A DNA stretch of 42,290 bases, from positions 1 through 42,290 of the forward strand of contig NZ_JRLF01000003.1 in assembly GCF_001404985.1 (NCBI RefSeq), given 5' to 3'. Below the pieces are notes generated by a model that saw nothing but the letters and a program-made list of their open reading frames with translations, was not told where the DNA came from and searched no databases. Of this stretch, positions 16,825 through 25,608 are shown in pieces. This DNA comes from Flavobacterium aquidurense (GTDB lineage: Bacteria > Bacteroidota > Bacteroidia > Flavobacteriales > Flavobacteriaceae). The position numbers and the translations under genes were made by a program. Within the stretch, counting starts at the first letter, position 1, and every line of letters starts with the position of its first letter.

Positions 16825-16881
16825 TTTCAGGTTTTTGTTGAGACGCAAAACATGAAACAGAAAAACCTTACTTTGACTTTT

Positions 16882-17022
16882 ATTTCAAACGTTTGAAATC
16901 TCGGTAAAACTTAAAAATCATTAAAAAATAAACAATATATTCCACAAATAATTATTATTTCATAATTATATGCATGCATAGTATTTTTTATGATAGTTAT
17001 CATGATTTTATTTATACTTTAG
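16882..17022 (+). promoter_or_regulatory. Palindromes and -7-like box upstream of the KASIII gene
   Basis: ATTTCAAACGTTTGAAAT (16882-16899) is a perfect 18-bp palindrome with a central CG, of LacI-operator type. ATGATAGTTATCAT (16990-17003) is a second, 6-2-6 inverted repeat. TACTTTAG at 17015-17022 resembles a -7 box. The order suggests a regulated promoter for the gene at 17052; no regulator gene lies nearby. Confidence 0.45.
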
Positions 17023-17051
17023 CAATAAATTTATCGGATAATTATTGAATA

Positions 17052-18110
17052 ATGAAAATAAAAATAATAGGCATAGGAAGTTATATTCCAAATAAAGAAG
17101 TAAGCAATACTGATTTTGACAAACATGTTTTTTTAAATGAAGACGGAACTCCTTTTGCTTACCCGAACGAAGTTGTAATTAAAAAATTCAAAGGTATTAC
17201 CGGAATTGAAAATCGCCGTTATGCCGAAGATCAACATACCTCATCTGATTTAGCTTTTTTTGCTGCCGAGAGAGCGCTTGAAAATGCTAATATCGATCGT
17301 GAAACATTAGATTATATTATTTTTGCCCACAATTTTGGCGATGTGAAATCAGGAACAAATCAATCTGATATTTTACCAAGTTTAGCAACACGCGTTAAAA
17401 ATAAATTGGGTATTAAAAATTCTAAATGTGTAGCATATGACATTCTTTTTGGATGTCCCGGATGGATTGAAGGTGTTCTTCAGGCAAATGCTTTTATCAA
17501 ATCTGGTATGGCAAAACGCGTTTTGGTAATTGGGGCCGAAACTTTATCAAGAGTTGTAGACGATCACGATCGTGATTCTATGATTTATTCTGATGGTGCG
17601 GGTGCTTCAATTTTAGAAGCTTCTGAAGATGAAGCGGGTTTACTATCTTACGAAAGTGCCACTTTTGCTAATGATGAAGCCAACTTTTTGTATTTTGGAA
17701 AATCATACAATCCTGATTTAGATCCGGATATTAAATACATAAAAATGTATGGCCGTAAAATTTACGAATTTGCTTTAAGTCAGGTTCCATGCGCAATGAA
17801 AAGCTGCCTGGATAAAAGCGGAATCGCAATTGATGATGTAAAGAAAATCCTTATTCATCAGGCAAACGAAAAAATGGACGAAGCAATTATCGCACGTTTT
17901 TATAAATTGTACGACAAAACTGCCCCGGAAAACATTATGCCAATGAGTATTCATGATCTGGGTAACAGCAGTGTTGCAACTGTACCAACTCTTTTTGACC
18001 TCTTAATTCAGGGCAAATTAGAAAATCATGAAATCAACAAAGGCGATGTTGTAATTTTTGCTTCGGTTGGAGCAGGAATGAATGTCAATGCATTTGTTTA
18101 TAGATATTAA
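17052..18110 (+). CDS. 3-oxoacyl-ACP synthase III family protein (FabH-like)
   Basis: A 352-residue thiolase-fold enzyme. The KASIII triad is visible: Cys135 in ILFGCPGWIEG, His269 in ILIHQANEKMD and Asn305 in LGNSSVATVP. It is somewhat longer than typical FabH (about 320 residues) and has an N-terminal insertion (HVFLNEDGTPFAYPNEVV). This points to a KASIII paralogue rather than the housekeeping FabH of the fabH-accBC type of operon. It would condense an acyl-CoA primer with malonyl-ACP or perform a related condensation. It is alone, followed by a repeat region and a terminator. Confidence 0.88.
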   Translation: MKIKIIGIGSYIPNKEVSNTDFDKHVFLNEDGTPFAYPNEVVIKKFKGITGIENRRYAEDQHTSSDLAFFAAERALENANIDRETLDYIIFAHNFGDVKSGTNQSDILPSLATRVKNKLGIKNSKCVAYDILFGCPGWIEGVLQANAFIKSGMAKRVLVIGAETLSRVVDDHDRDSMIYSDGAGASILEASEDEAGLLSYESATFANDEANFLYFGKSYNPDLDPDIKYIKMYGRKIYEFALSQVPCAMKSCLDKSGIAIDDVKKILIHQANEKMDEAIIARFYKLYDKTAPENIMPMSIHDLGNSSVATVPTLFDLLIQGKLENHEINKGDVVIFASVGAGMNVNAFVYRY

Positions 18111-18116
18111 TTTATA

Positions 18117-18203
18117 GTCGCAGTTCTCAGTATTCAGTCGCAGTTCTCAGTCACAGTTTACAGATTGTTTAAACTGATCACTGCGACTGAATACTGTAAA
18201 CTA
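18117..18203. repeat. Short direct and inverted repeats after the KASIII gene
   Basis: CGCAGTTCTCAGT occurs twice in direct orientation, mixed with AGTATTCAGTCGCAG and its complement CTGCGACTGAATACT, and ACAGTTTACAG with CTGTAAACT. The block could fold into a long imperfect hairpin. No gene is seen. Confidence 0.6.
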
Positions 18204-18238
18204 AAAAAAAGTCCGCATTTTAAAATGCGGACTTTTTA
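18203..18238. terminator. Bidirectional terminator hairpin
   Basis: AAAAGTCCGCATTTT pairs with AAAATGCGGACTTTT (18207-18236), flanked by A and T runs. It closes the KASIII transcript; the -7 box of the next gene starts just after it. Confidence 0.85.
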
Positions 18239-18239
18239 G

Positions 18240-18247
18240 TATATTTG
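18240..18247 (+). promoter_or_regulatory. -7 box for the methyltransferase gene
   Basis: TATATTTG is a perfect match to TAnnTTTG, immediately after the terminator and 53 bases before the ATG at 18301. No TTTG stands at the usual -33 distance. Confidence 0.45.
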
Positions 18248-18300
18248 CGACCTAATTATAAAATCAAGAACGAGAGATTGTTTCGTTCCTCGCAACGACT

Positions 18301-18828
18301 ATGTACGAAAAAACGTTTCCCAATAAAAGATTTAAACTTACTCTGGAGTTTTTACAAAAACACGTTAAAACATCAGAAACCATTTTTGATTTTGGTGTAC
18401 CAAATCCATTTTCTAAAATAATGGAAGAAAACGGTTATACCGTAAAAAACACAAAAGGTGAAGATTTAGATAACGATCAAACAGCTTTACAAACAGAAGA
18501 ATATACCGTTTTTACTGCATTCGAAATTTTCGAACACTTGCTAAATCCGTACACCATTCTGGAAAATGTAAAATGTGATAAATTGTTAATTTCAATTCCG
18601 TTACGTTTATGGTTTTCTCCGGCATACCGTTCTAAAACAGATATGTGGGACAGACATTATCATGAATTTGAAGATTGGCAATTAGACTGGCTTCTAGAAA
18701 AAACAGGCTGGAAAATAACAGATCGCCAAAAATTTACACATCCGGTAAAGAAGTTTGGGTTCAGGCCATTGCTAAGATATTTTACTCCTAGGTATTACAT
18801 AGTGGCAGCAGAGAAAATCAAGATATAA
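18301..18828 (+). CDS. SAM-dependent methyltransferase-like protein
   Basis: A 175-residue protein resembling a short class I methyltransferase. The region ETIFDFGVPNPFSKIMEENGYTV (about 26-48) corresponds to motif I but lacks the usual glycine-rich GxGxG loop. FTAFEIFEHLLNPYTILENV (about 81-100) resembles the conserved E-HL-P step of Methyltransf_11/23 proteins, followed by LLISIPLRLWF. The substrate is unknown. It is followed 85 bases later by a family 2 glycosyltransferase, and the two may act together on a cell-surface glycan or lipid; that is inference from position. Confidence 0.75.
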   Translation: MYEKTFPNKRFKLTLEFLQKHVKTSETIFDFGVPNPFSKIMEENGYTVKNTKGEDLDNDQTALQTEEYTVFTAFEIFEHLLNPYTILENVKCDKLLISIPLRLWFSPAYRSKTDMWDRHYHEFEDWQLDWLLEKTGWKITDRQKFTHPVKKFGFRPLLRYFTPRYYIVAAEKIKI

Positions 18829-18875
18829 GATTTTTGATTAACGATTTTGATTTTTGATTTTCAGATAACACCAAC

Positions 18876-18904
18876 AATCTAAAATCTAAAATCTAAAATC
18901 TAAA
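18876..18904. repeat. Tandem AATCTAA repeat
   Basis: Four copies of AATCTAA stand before the glycosyltransferase gene. A preceding run of ATTTTTGATT units is partly complementary, so the gap between the two genes could form a hairpin. Confidence 0.6.
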
Positions 18905-18913
18905 TTTTTTTAA

Positions 18914-19762
18914 ATGAAATATTACATCGTTATTCCCGCGCACAACGAGCAAGACTTAATTGGTCTGACTTTGCAATCTTTGGTTACACAAACCGTTTTA
19001 CCTTCAAAAATTGTCGTTGTAAATGACAATTCGACTGATAAAACAGAAGAAGTTGTATTAGGATTTGCAAAGGAAAATCGGTTTATTTCAGTGGTAAACA
19101 AAACTTCTGATGCGATTCATATGCCGGGAAGCAAAGTGATTCAGGCTTTCCAAAAAGGTTTTGAAACACTGGATTCTGATTATGATATTATCGTAAAAAT
19201 AGATGGAGATTTAATTTTTCCTTCGAACTATTTTGAAACTATTATTAAACATTTTGAATCTGATCCCAGAGTTGGAATGGTTGGAGGCTTTTGCTACATA
19301 GAAAAAAATGGTGACTGGATATTAGAAAACCTAACCGATAAAGATCATATCCGCGGTGCGCTGAAAGCATATCGAGCTGAAACCTATCAGCAAATTGGAG
19401 GTTTAAAACCAGCTATGGGCTGGGACACAGTAGACGAATTGCTTTGTAAATACTATGACTGGAAAATTGTTACCGATCCTTCTTTACATGTAAAACATCT
19501 TAAACCAACAGGAGCAAACTACAACAAAACAGCACGTTATAAACAAGGCGAAGCTTTTTATACACTTGGATACGGTTTTATGATCACAGCAATTGCATCA
19601 GCAAAGCTGGCAATGATGAAGAAAAAACCATTTTTGTTTTTTGACTATATCAGAGGCTTCTGGAAAGCAAAAAAAAACAAAACACCTTTACTGGTTACAC
19701 CCGAACAAGCTAAATTTATTAGAAATTATCGTTTTCAGAAAATGAAACAAAAGTTAATGTAA
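18914..19762 (+). CDS. Glycosyltransferase family 2 protein
   Basis: A 282-residue GT-A type enzyme. It begins YYIVIPAHNEQDLIGLTLQSL and continues KIVVVNDNSTDKTEEV (nucleotide binding). The DxD-type motif is DIIVKIDGDLIFP (about residues 93-105), and GWDTVDELLCKYY is in the acceptor-side region. There is no clear membrane anchor. It probably transfers a sugar from a nucleotide sugar to a surface polymer or lipid; the acceptor is unknown. It lies between the methyltransferase and the MlaE/MlaF pair. Confidence 0.9.
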   Translation: MKYYIVIPAHNEQDLIGLTLQSLVTQTVLPSKIVVVNDNSTDKTEEVVLGFAKENRFISVVNKTSDAIHMPGSKVIQAFQKGFETLDSDYDIIVKIDGDLIFPSNYFETIIKHFESDPRVGMVGGFCYIEKNGDWILENLTDKDHIRGALKAYRAETYQQIGGLKPAMGWDTVDELLCKYYDWKIVTDPSLHVKHLKPTGANYNKTARYKQGEAFYTLGYGFMITAIASAKLAMMKKKPFLFFDYIRGFWKAKKNKTPLLVTPEQAKFIRNYRFQKMKQKLM

Positions 19763-19842
19763 GCCGGAAAACTACCGAAAATGCTTAACTCATGACCCAA
19801 AACTCATAACTTCTTTTTACCTTAGCCAATATTTCAAAAACT

Positions 19843-20589
19843 ATGATGCTAATTCGTTATATATCTCAAATAGGAAGATATTTTTTAATGCTGAAAGAAA
19901 TTTTTAATAAACAGACCAAATGGCCTGTGATGAAAAAATTAATTTTCAAAGAAATCGATGATTTAATAATCGACTCGCTTGGCATCGTTTGCTTTATCTC
20001 TTTTTTTATAGGAGGAGTTGTAGCTATTCAAACAGCACTAAATTTAACCAATCCTTTAATTCCAAAATATTTAATTGGTTTTGCTACACGTCAATCTGTA
20101 ATTCTGGAGTTTGCTCCTACATTTATTTCGGTGATTATGGCCGGAAAAATGGGATCATACATTACTTCCAGTATTGGAACAATGCGTGTTACAGAACAAA
20201 TTGATGCTCTGGAAGTTATGGGTGTTAATTCATTAAACTATCTTGTTTTCCCAAAAATAGTAGCCTTGTTAATGTATCCTTTCGTAATTGGAATCAGTAT
20301 GTTTCTGGGTATTTTTGGAGGATGGCTTGCTTGTGCATATGGAGGTTTTTCGACTAGTCAGGATTTCATTCAGGGTGCCCAAATGGAATTTATTCCTTTT
20401 CATATTACATATGCTTTTATTAAAACTTTAATCTTCGCAATGTTATTGGCTACAATTCCATCTTTTCACGGATATTATATGAAAGGTGGTGCATTAGAAG
20501 TTGGTAAAGCAAGTACAGTATCATTTGTATGGACATCTGTTTGTATTATTCTTTTTAATTATATATTAACTCAATTATTATTAGGATAA
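19843..20589 (+). CDS. mlaE: MlaE-family ABC transporter permease
   Basis: A 248-residue inner-membrane permease with the MlaE pattern: KEIDDLIIDSLGIVCFISFFIGGVVAIQTAL, then RQSVILEFAPTFISVIMAGKMGSYITSSIGTMRVTEQIDALEVMGVNS and FPKIVALLMYPFVIG. The family moves phospholipids between inner and outer membranes with MlaF, MlaD and MlaB. The stop (TAA, 20587-20589) overlaps the ATG of mlaF by one base, indicating translational coupling. No mlaD follows, so the substrate-binding MCE protein must be encoded elsewhere. Confidence 0.93.
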   Translation: MMLIRYISQIGRYFLMLKEIFNKQTKWPVMKKLIFKEIDDLIIDSLGIVCFISFFIGGVVAIQTALNLTNPLIPKYLIGFATRQSVILEFAPTFISVIMAGKMGSYITSSIGTMRVTEQIDALEVMGVNSLNYLVFPKIVALLMYPFVIGISMFLGIFGGWLACAYGGFSTSQDFIQGAQMEFIPFHITYAFIKTLIFAMLLATIPSFHGYYMKGGALEVGKASTVSFVWTSVCIILFNYILTQLLLG

Positions 20590-21350
20590 TGATAGAAGTA
20601 AAAAACATAGAAAAATCATTTGGAGACAGTAAAGTTTTAAAAGGCGTTTCGACGGTTTTTGAAACTGGAAAAACCAACTTGATTATTGGACAAAGTGGAT
20701 CAGGAAAAACGGTTTTACTAAAAACCTTGTTAGGAATTCACACACCGGATTCAGGCACAATTGAATTTGACGGCAGAGTATACTCTGAATTAAATCCAGA
20801 TGAAAAACGAGAATTAAGAACTGAAATTGGAATGGTTTTTCAAGGAAGTGCTTTATTTGATTCAATGACTGTTGAAGAAAATGTAGCTTTTCCTTTGAAA
20901 ATGTTTACTAAAGACAATAAAGCCAAAATTCAGGAACGTGTTGATTTTGTTTTAGAAAGAGTAAATCTCGTAGATGCACATAAAAAATTACCTTCTGAAA
21001 TTTCCGGAGGTATGCAAAAACGTGTCGCGATTGCACGCGCGATTGTAAATAATCCGAAATATTTGTTTTGTGATGAACCTAACTCAGGTTTAGATCCAAA
21101 CACCTCAACTTTGATTGATAATTTGATTAAGGAAATTACCGAAGAATACAATATCACAACCGTAATCAATACGCACGATATGAACTCGGTAATGGAAATT
21201 GGAGAAAATATTGTTTTCTTAAAAAAAGGAATAAAAGCCTGGCAGGGAACTAAAGAAGAAATCTTTAGAACAGACAATAAAGATATTGTGAAGTTTGTTT
21301 ACTCTTCGAACTTGTTTAAAAAAGTAAGAGAAGCATATCTTAAAGGTTAA
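20589..21350 (+). CDS. mlaF: MlaF-family ABC transporter ATPase
   Basis: A 253-residue ATPase. Walker A is GQSGSGKT (34-41), the signature is SGGMQKRVAIARAI, Walker B is YLFCDEPNSGLDP, and the switch His lies in INTHDMNSV. The signature with M-Q-K-R after SGG is usual for MlaF. It powers the permease encoded immediately upstream, with which it overlaps by one base. The unit ends at a terminator at 21386-21431. Confidence 0.95.
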   Translation: MIEVKNIEKSFGDSKVLKGVSTVFETGKTNLIIGQSGSGKTVLLKTLLGIHTPDSGTIEFDGRVYSELNPDEKRELRTEIGMVFQGSALFDSMTVEENVAFPLKMFTKDNKAKIQERVDFVLERVNLVDAHKKLPSEISGGMQKRVAIARAIVNNPKYLFCDEPNSGLDPNTSTLIDNLIKEITEEYNITTVINTHDMNSVMEIGENIVFLKKGIKAWQGTKEEIFRTDNKDIVKFVYSSNLFKKVREAYLKG

Positions 21351-21385
21351 ACCTTTCAAAATTCACTACTGGAACAAACTCAATA

Positions 21386-21431
21386 AAAAAATCCAAATCC
21401 CAATGTATCATTATTGAAATTTGGATTTTTT
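21386..21431. terminator. Bidirectional terminator between mlaF and the SprT-like gene
   Basis: AAAAAATCCAAAT pairs with ATTTGGATTTTTT across a 20-base loop, flanked by A and T runs. The genes on both sides converge here. Confidence 0.75.
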
Positions 21432-21451
21432 ATTTGAAATTTGACAACACC

Positions 21452-22054
21452 TCAATTCGGGTTTATCAATTCGACTTCAGCATTTGGATTAAACAAATAA
21501 GTTCTTCCCGAACTTATTTCTATACATTCAAAACGTTTGGTTCTAACAGCTAACTTCTTGAATATTTTGCCATTTTTAATTCTGAATACACTTCCGTATG
21601 GGATTTCAAAAACATAGTTTTTATCGTTCTGAGCATCGTATTGCTTTAAAGCCAGTGATAAAGTAGTATCAGTATCACTACTCGCAGATGGGTTCTTAAA
21701 ATGTCTGGCTAACAAAGGCAATAATTGACCTGGAAAAATCTCCGGACGAATAAAAGGAACCATCATGCGTTGAAAGGTGAGTTTCCATTCATTTCCATGT
21801 GGCTTTATATTTCTTCCAAATCTTTCAAATGCTACCAAATGCGAAATTTCATGAATTAATGTAATCAAAAAACGATATTTATTTAAACTGGCATTTACCG
21901 TGATTTCATGTTTACCACTTGGTCCTCTCCTATAATCTCCATGACGCGTCTGGCGTTCATTTACGATCTTAAGATGCACCTGATTGGCAACAATCAATTC
22001 AAAAACAGGCTTTACAGCATGTTCTGGTATATATCTGGCTAAAGTTTCGTTCAA
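21452..22054 (-). CDS. SprT-like zinc metallopeptidase
   Basis: A 200-residue protein with the SprT-like domain in its first half. The zinc motif is HEISH (68-72) in LITLIHEISHLVAFERFG, with His86 (KPHGNEW) as a likely third ligand. The C-terminal part (150-200) resembles a zinc-ribbon region, but its cysteines are mostly lost. The start codon is TTG: no ATG is found upstream in frame, and the next Met lies past the zinc motif. It is convergent with mlaF. A role in protein repair or DNA-protein crosslink removal is known only for eukaryotic relatives. Confidence 0.85.
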   Translation of the reverse strand: MNETLARYIPEHAVKPVFELIVANQVHLKIVNERQTRHGDYRRGPSGKHEITVNASLNKYRFLITLIHEISHLVAFERFGRNIKPHGNEWKLTFQRMMVPFIRPEIFPGQLLPLLARHFKNPSASSDTDTTLSLALKQYDAQNDKNYVFEIPYGSVFRIKNGKIFKKLAVRTKRFECIEISSGRTYLFNPNAEVELINPN

Positions 22055-22149
22055 AATAATTATGAGTTATGAAGTATCTTTTTTAATTAAATGAAATAAC
22101 AAAATGGCTTCGACGCGGCTCAGCCTGACAATTAATAATCTATAAATAA
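22055..22149. other. Intergenic remnant of a flavobacterial repeat
   Basis: It contains GGCTTCGACGCGGCTCAGCC followed by TGAC, a string that I have seen as an interspersed repeat end in flavobacteria. No gene is seen. Confidence 0.35.
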
Positions 22150-22827
22150 TTAAGGATTTGTTGACGAGACCTCTAACACTTTCCCGTTAAAATATTTATT
22201 TCCGTTAAGCGTAAAATCATAAATATAAGTTGCCATTCCTTCTGCAGAAATTGGCGCCTGATATCCTGGAAAAGCTTCATTTAGCATTTCTGTCTGAACA
22301 GATCCTAAAGCAAGAACATTAAAAGAAATTCCTTCTTCTTTATATTCTTCTGCCAATAATTCTGTTAAGGTAATTACTGCTCCTTTACTTGAACTATAAG
22401 CTGCCAATCCTGCAAATTTAAGACTACCACGTACACCTCCAATTGAACTTATTGTTACCACATGACTTCCTTTTTGTAGATATGGTAAACAAATTCTGGT
22501 AAGATTCGCAACAGCAAAAACATTTACTTTATAAATACTTTCAAAATCAGCCTGAGTAGTCTCTGCAAACGGTTTTAATAATAATGCTCCTGCATTGTGA
22601 ACAACAGCATCAACTTTTTTCCAGGTTAGAGAAAGAAAATTGTCTACTTCCTGCAAAGCTGTTTCGTCAGCCAGATCAACTGAAAGACAAGTGATGTTTT
22701 GATGTTGTAAAAGTGTCTGAGGTATTTTTCTTGAAATCGCCAGAACCTGATGACCTTCATTAGCAAATTGTAATGCTAATTCGTAACCAATTCCTCTGCT
22801 GGTTCCGGTAACAATAATATTTTTCAT
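22150..22827 (-). CDS. Short-chain dehydrogenase/reductase
   Basis: A 225-residue classical SDR. The cofactor motif is TGTSRGIG (7-14), the adenine-side motif is VHNAGAL, the catalytic Ser is in VTISSIGG and the Tyr/Lys pair is in YSSSK. NADP preference is suggested by the Arg in ISRKI. It is shorter than many SDRs but appears complete. It is 35 bases downstream of the M28 peptidase gene on the same strand; no functional link is evident. Confidence 0.9.
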   Translation of the reverse strand: MKNIIVTGTSRGIGYELALQFANEGHQVLAISRKIPQTLLQHQNITCLSVDLADETALQEVDNFLSLTWKKVDAVVHNAGALLLKPFAETTQADFESIYKVNVFAVANLTRICLPYLQKGSHVVTISSIGGVRGSLKFAGLAAYSSSKGAVITLTELLAEEYKEEGISFNVLALGSVQTEMLNEAFPGYQAPISAEGMATYIYDFTLNGNKYFNGKVLEVSSTNP

Positions 22828-22862
22828 AAGACAAAAATAAGCAAATCAAACAAAACGACTGG

Positions 22863-23840
22863 TTATTTATTCATTGTAATTTCTTCTGTTGAAGAAGTGG
22901 CAATTTTAGTCACTGCTGGCAAAAACTCCTGAATAAAAGATGTCATATGTGAAATATCCATTACCTTAAATTCATCTGAAACGTGATGATAAAAATCAAA
23001 ATTTTCAAAATCAAAAGTACTTATAGATTGGCAAGGCTTTTTGAATACTTCATAAAAAGAATAATTATCTGATCTGTAGAACAACTCATATTCGGCTTCT
23101 TTAGGTAAAAAACCAATTGTCTTTTTACCTGTATATTCATTTATTTTTTCAGCCATATTCGATTTGTCAAAACCAGTAATGTAAGCCAGATAATCACGTT
23201 TCATAGGTACACCAATCATTTCGATATTTAATTGTGTATACAAATTGAAGTTTTGTTTCTTTAGTTTTTGTACTAAACTTTTAGAACCTAACAATCCTTT
23301 TTCCTCTCCGGCAAAAAATACAAATAGTATACTTCTTTTGTTAGATTTTGTTACGCTAAAATATTTTGCCATTTCTGCGACAGCCGTCACTCCTGATGCA
23401 TCATCATTTGCCCCATTATTAATAACATCTGGCTGTTGCTTTTTTAATAGCCCAATATGATCATAATGCGCACTTAAAACAATAAATTCTTTTTTTAGAA
23501 CAGGATCGGTCCCTTCTAAAACTCCAACAATATTATAAGCCGGCGTCTTAAAATTCGTAAGTGTATCGCGGTAGGATGAAAAATAAGGCTTTATGTTATT
23601 TTTTTTGAAAAAATCTTCTAAAAATACTGCTGCTTTTTCAATTCCTTTAGTTCCGGTTTCGCGGCCTTCTAATTCATCTGAAGAAAGATATTTCAGAAAA
23701 TCTGAGACATCATTTTGTTCTACTTTATAAGTGATTTCAATAGGTTTCGAGGTTGCCATTGAAGCTTTTTCACTTATCACCGTTGGGTTTGACTTACAGG
23801 CTAATAAAACAACTGGAAGGAGAAAGTATATTTTTTTCAT
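22863..23840 (-). CDS. M28-family metallopeptidase, lipoprotein
   Basis: A 325-residue lipoprotein. A signal peptide with lipobox VLLAC (lipidated Cys15) is followed by a linker and an M28 peptidase domain. Zinc-site residues are His125 and Asp127 (SAHYDHIG), Asp146 (NGANDDASG), Glu179/Glu180 (FFAGEEKGLLGS), Glu208 or nearby, and a His near the C-terminus (YHHVSDEF). It acts as an exported aminopeptidase or dipeptidase, probably on the outer face of the envelope. It lies between the acyl-CoA dehydrogenase and the SDR genes. Confidence 0.9.
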   Translation of the reverse strand: MKKIYFLLPVVLLACKSNPTVISEKASMATSKPIEITYKVEQNDVSDFLKYLSSDELEGRETGTKGIEKAAVFLEDFFKKNNIKPYFSSYRDTLTNFKTPAYNIVGVLEGTDPVLKKEFIVLSAHYDHIGLLKKQQPDVINNGANDDASGVTAVAEMAKYFSVTKSNKRSILFVFFAGEEKGLLGSKSLVQKLKKQNFNLYTQLNIEMIGVPMKRDYLAYITGFDKSNMAEKINEYTGKKTIGFLPKEAEYELFYRSDNYSFYEVFKKPCQSISTFDFENFDFYHHVSDEFKVMDISHMTSFIQEFLPAVTKIATSSTEEITMNK

Positions 23841-23922
23841 AAAATTGAGGTTATTTTAATACAGGTAGAAAGCTAAATTATTGGTTTAAAACAAAAACCT
23901 GAAATTTAAAAAAAATAAATCA

Positions 23923-23959
23923 TAAAAAAACCCTTTCAAAGCAAAAAAGCTGAAAGGGT
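23923..23959 (-). terminator. Terminator of the acyl-CoA dehydrogenase gene
   Basis: ACCCTTTCA (23930-23938) pairs with TGAAAGGGT (23951-23959). On the minus strand the stem is followed by TTTTTTTATG. Confidence 0.82.
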
Positions 23960-23983
23960 ATTTTATATACAATTAGGTTAAAA

Positions 23984-25126
23984 TTATCCTGCAATAACAG
24001 ATCTCGAAATTACTATTTTCTGAATTTCTGAAGTTCCTTCATAAATCTGTGTAATTTTTGCATCACGCATAAAACGTTCAACATGATATTCTTTTACATA
24101 ACCATTTCCTCCATGAATCTGAACTGCTTCAACAGCCGTATCCATTGCTACTTGCGAAGCAAATAATTTTGCCATTGCCCCACTTACATCGTAGTTTTTT
24201 TGTTGGTCTTTATCCCAGGCTGCTTTCATACACAAATGACGGGCTGCTTCGATATTTACCGCCATATCTGCCAGTTTAAAGGCTATCGCTTGGTGGTTAC
24301 AGATTTCGGTACCAAAAGCTTTACGTTCTTTCGAATATTTTAAAGCCAGTTCATAAGCTCCTGATGCAATACCTAATGCCTGAGATGCAATACCTATTCG
24401 TCCTCCTGCAAGCGTTTTCATGGCAAATTTGAACCCAAAACCGTCTTCTCCAATTCTATTTTCTTTAGGAACTTTTACATCACTAAACATTAAAGAGTGA
24501 GTATCAGAACCACGAATTCCCATTTTTTGTTCTTTTGGACCCACAGAAAAACCCGGCATATCTTTAGTCATAATCAAAGCATTAATTCCTTTATGCTTTT
24601 TCTCCGGATGCGTTTGGGCAATTACCAAATAAACAGATGCTGTGTTTCCGTTTGTAATCCAGTTTTTTGTACCATTTACCAGGTAATGATCTCCCATGTC
24701 TATTGCAGTAGTTTTTTGAGATGTTGCATCACTACCGGCTTCCGGCTCACTTAAGCAAAATGCTCCATGAATCTCTCCTGAAGCAAGACCAGGTAAGTAT
24801 TTTTGTTTTTGTTCTTCTGTTCCATATTCTTGTAAACCCCAACAAACTAATGAGTTGTTTACTGACATAACTACAGAAGCAGATGCATCAACCTTAGAAA
24901 TCTCCTCCATTGCAATTACATATGAAATAGCATCCAGACCACTTCCTCCGTATTTAGGATCAACCATCATTCCCATGAATCCTAATTGTCCCATTTTTTT
25001 TACTTGCTCCGTTGGAAAAATTTGTTTTTCGTCACGCTCAATAACACCTGGCAGCAATTCGTTCTGAGCAAAATCTCTTGCTGCTTGTTGTATCATTAAG
25101 TGTTCTTCGGTAAGATTGAAATCCAT
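23984..25126 (-). CDS. Acyl-CoA dehydrogenase
   Basis: A 380-residue FAD enzyme. It has the family blocks CLSEPEAGSDA, FWITNG-type KNWITNGNTA, RKAFGTEICNHQ, and the C-terminal YVKEYHVERFMRDAKITQIYEGTSEIQ. The Glu of IYEGTSEIQ is the usual catalytic base of short/medium-chain enzymes. It oxidises acyl-CoA to enoyl-CoA and passes electrons to ETF in fatty-acid or branched-chain amino-acid breakdown. The gene stands alone and has its own terminator and a -7 box (TAAATTTG, 25162-25155). Confidence 0.95.
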   Translation of the reverse strand: MDFNLTEEHLMIQQAARDFAQNELLPGVIERDEKQIFPTEQVKKMGQLGFMGMMVDPKYGGSGLDAISYVIAMEEISKVDASASVVMSVNNSLVCWGLQEYGTEEQKQKYLPGLASGEIHGAFCLSEPEAGSDATSQKTTAIDMGDHYLVNGTKNWITNGNTASVYLVIAQTHPEKKHKGINALIMTKDMPGFSVGPKEQKMGIRGSDTHSLMFSDVKVPKENRIGEDGFGFKFAMKTLAGGRIGIASQALGIASGAYELALKYSKERKAFGTEICNHQAIAFKLADMAVNIEAARHLCMKAAWDKDQQKNYDVSGAMAKLFASQVAMDTAVEAVQIHGGNGYVKEYHVERFMRDAKITQIYEGTSEIQKIVISRSVIAG

Positions 25127-25608
25127 AGTTATGTGTTTTATGTTTTCTGTAAGCCAAATTTAAAAAGAGGGTTTAACAGATGGTTATTTTTGTTTTTTGA
25201 ATTGTTTTATTTCCTTGAAAAAGGCTTCCAAAGATAATTTTTAAAACTGGAATTAACAATGCATGCATATAAATTTAATAGATCGGCAACAATTACGATA
25301 ACGTTTTCGTAATAATAACGAAATTTAGCAGTACAGGCATTAAGTTTGCAACGTTTTCTTTAAATTTTAAGAATATAAACACGCCCTAAAAAGACTAAAA
25401 ACCAAGTTTTATCTACACTTTACAAGTTCAAAAAACTTAAACAAATCTTAAAATGCAAAAAAGCACGTAAAACTACTCTTACTAATTTGATTATTAATCA
25501 AATACGGTTAAAAAAATAAGAACGCAAGAAAAAAAAACTTATTAAAAAACGAGGTTTAATTGATAAATTAACATTATTTTTGCCTAAAAATTATAAAATT
25601 GATAGAAC
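25127..25608. other. 482-base divergent intergenic region with an operator-like palindrome
   Basis: No gene is seen. TTACGATAACGTTTTCGTAA (25293-25312) is a 20-bp palindrome with one mismatched pair and a central CG, of the LacI/GalR operator type. A perfect -7 box TATTTTTG (25575-25582) serves the gene at 25609. A GCATGCAT run (25260) resembles one at 16971, probably by chance. Confidence 0.5.
25155..25162 (-). promoter_or_regulatory. -7 box of the acyl-CoA dehydrogenase gene
   Basis: TAAATTTG on the minus strand is a perfect match to TAnnTTTG and lies 28 bases upstream of the ATG at 25126. The -33 element is not clear. Confidence 0.5.
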
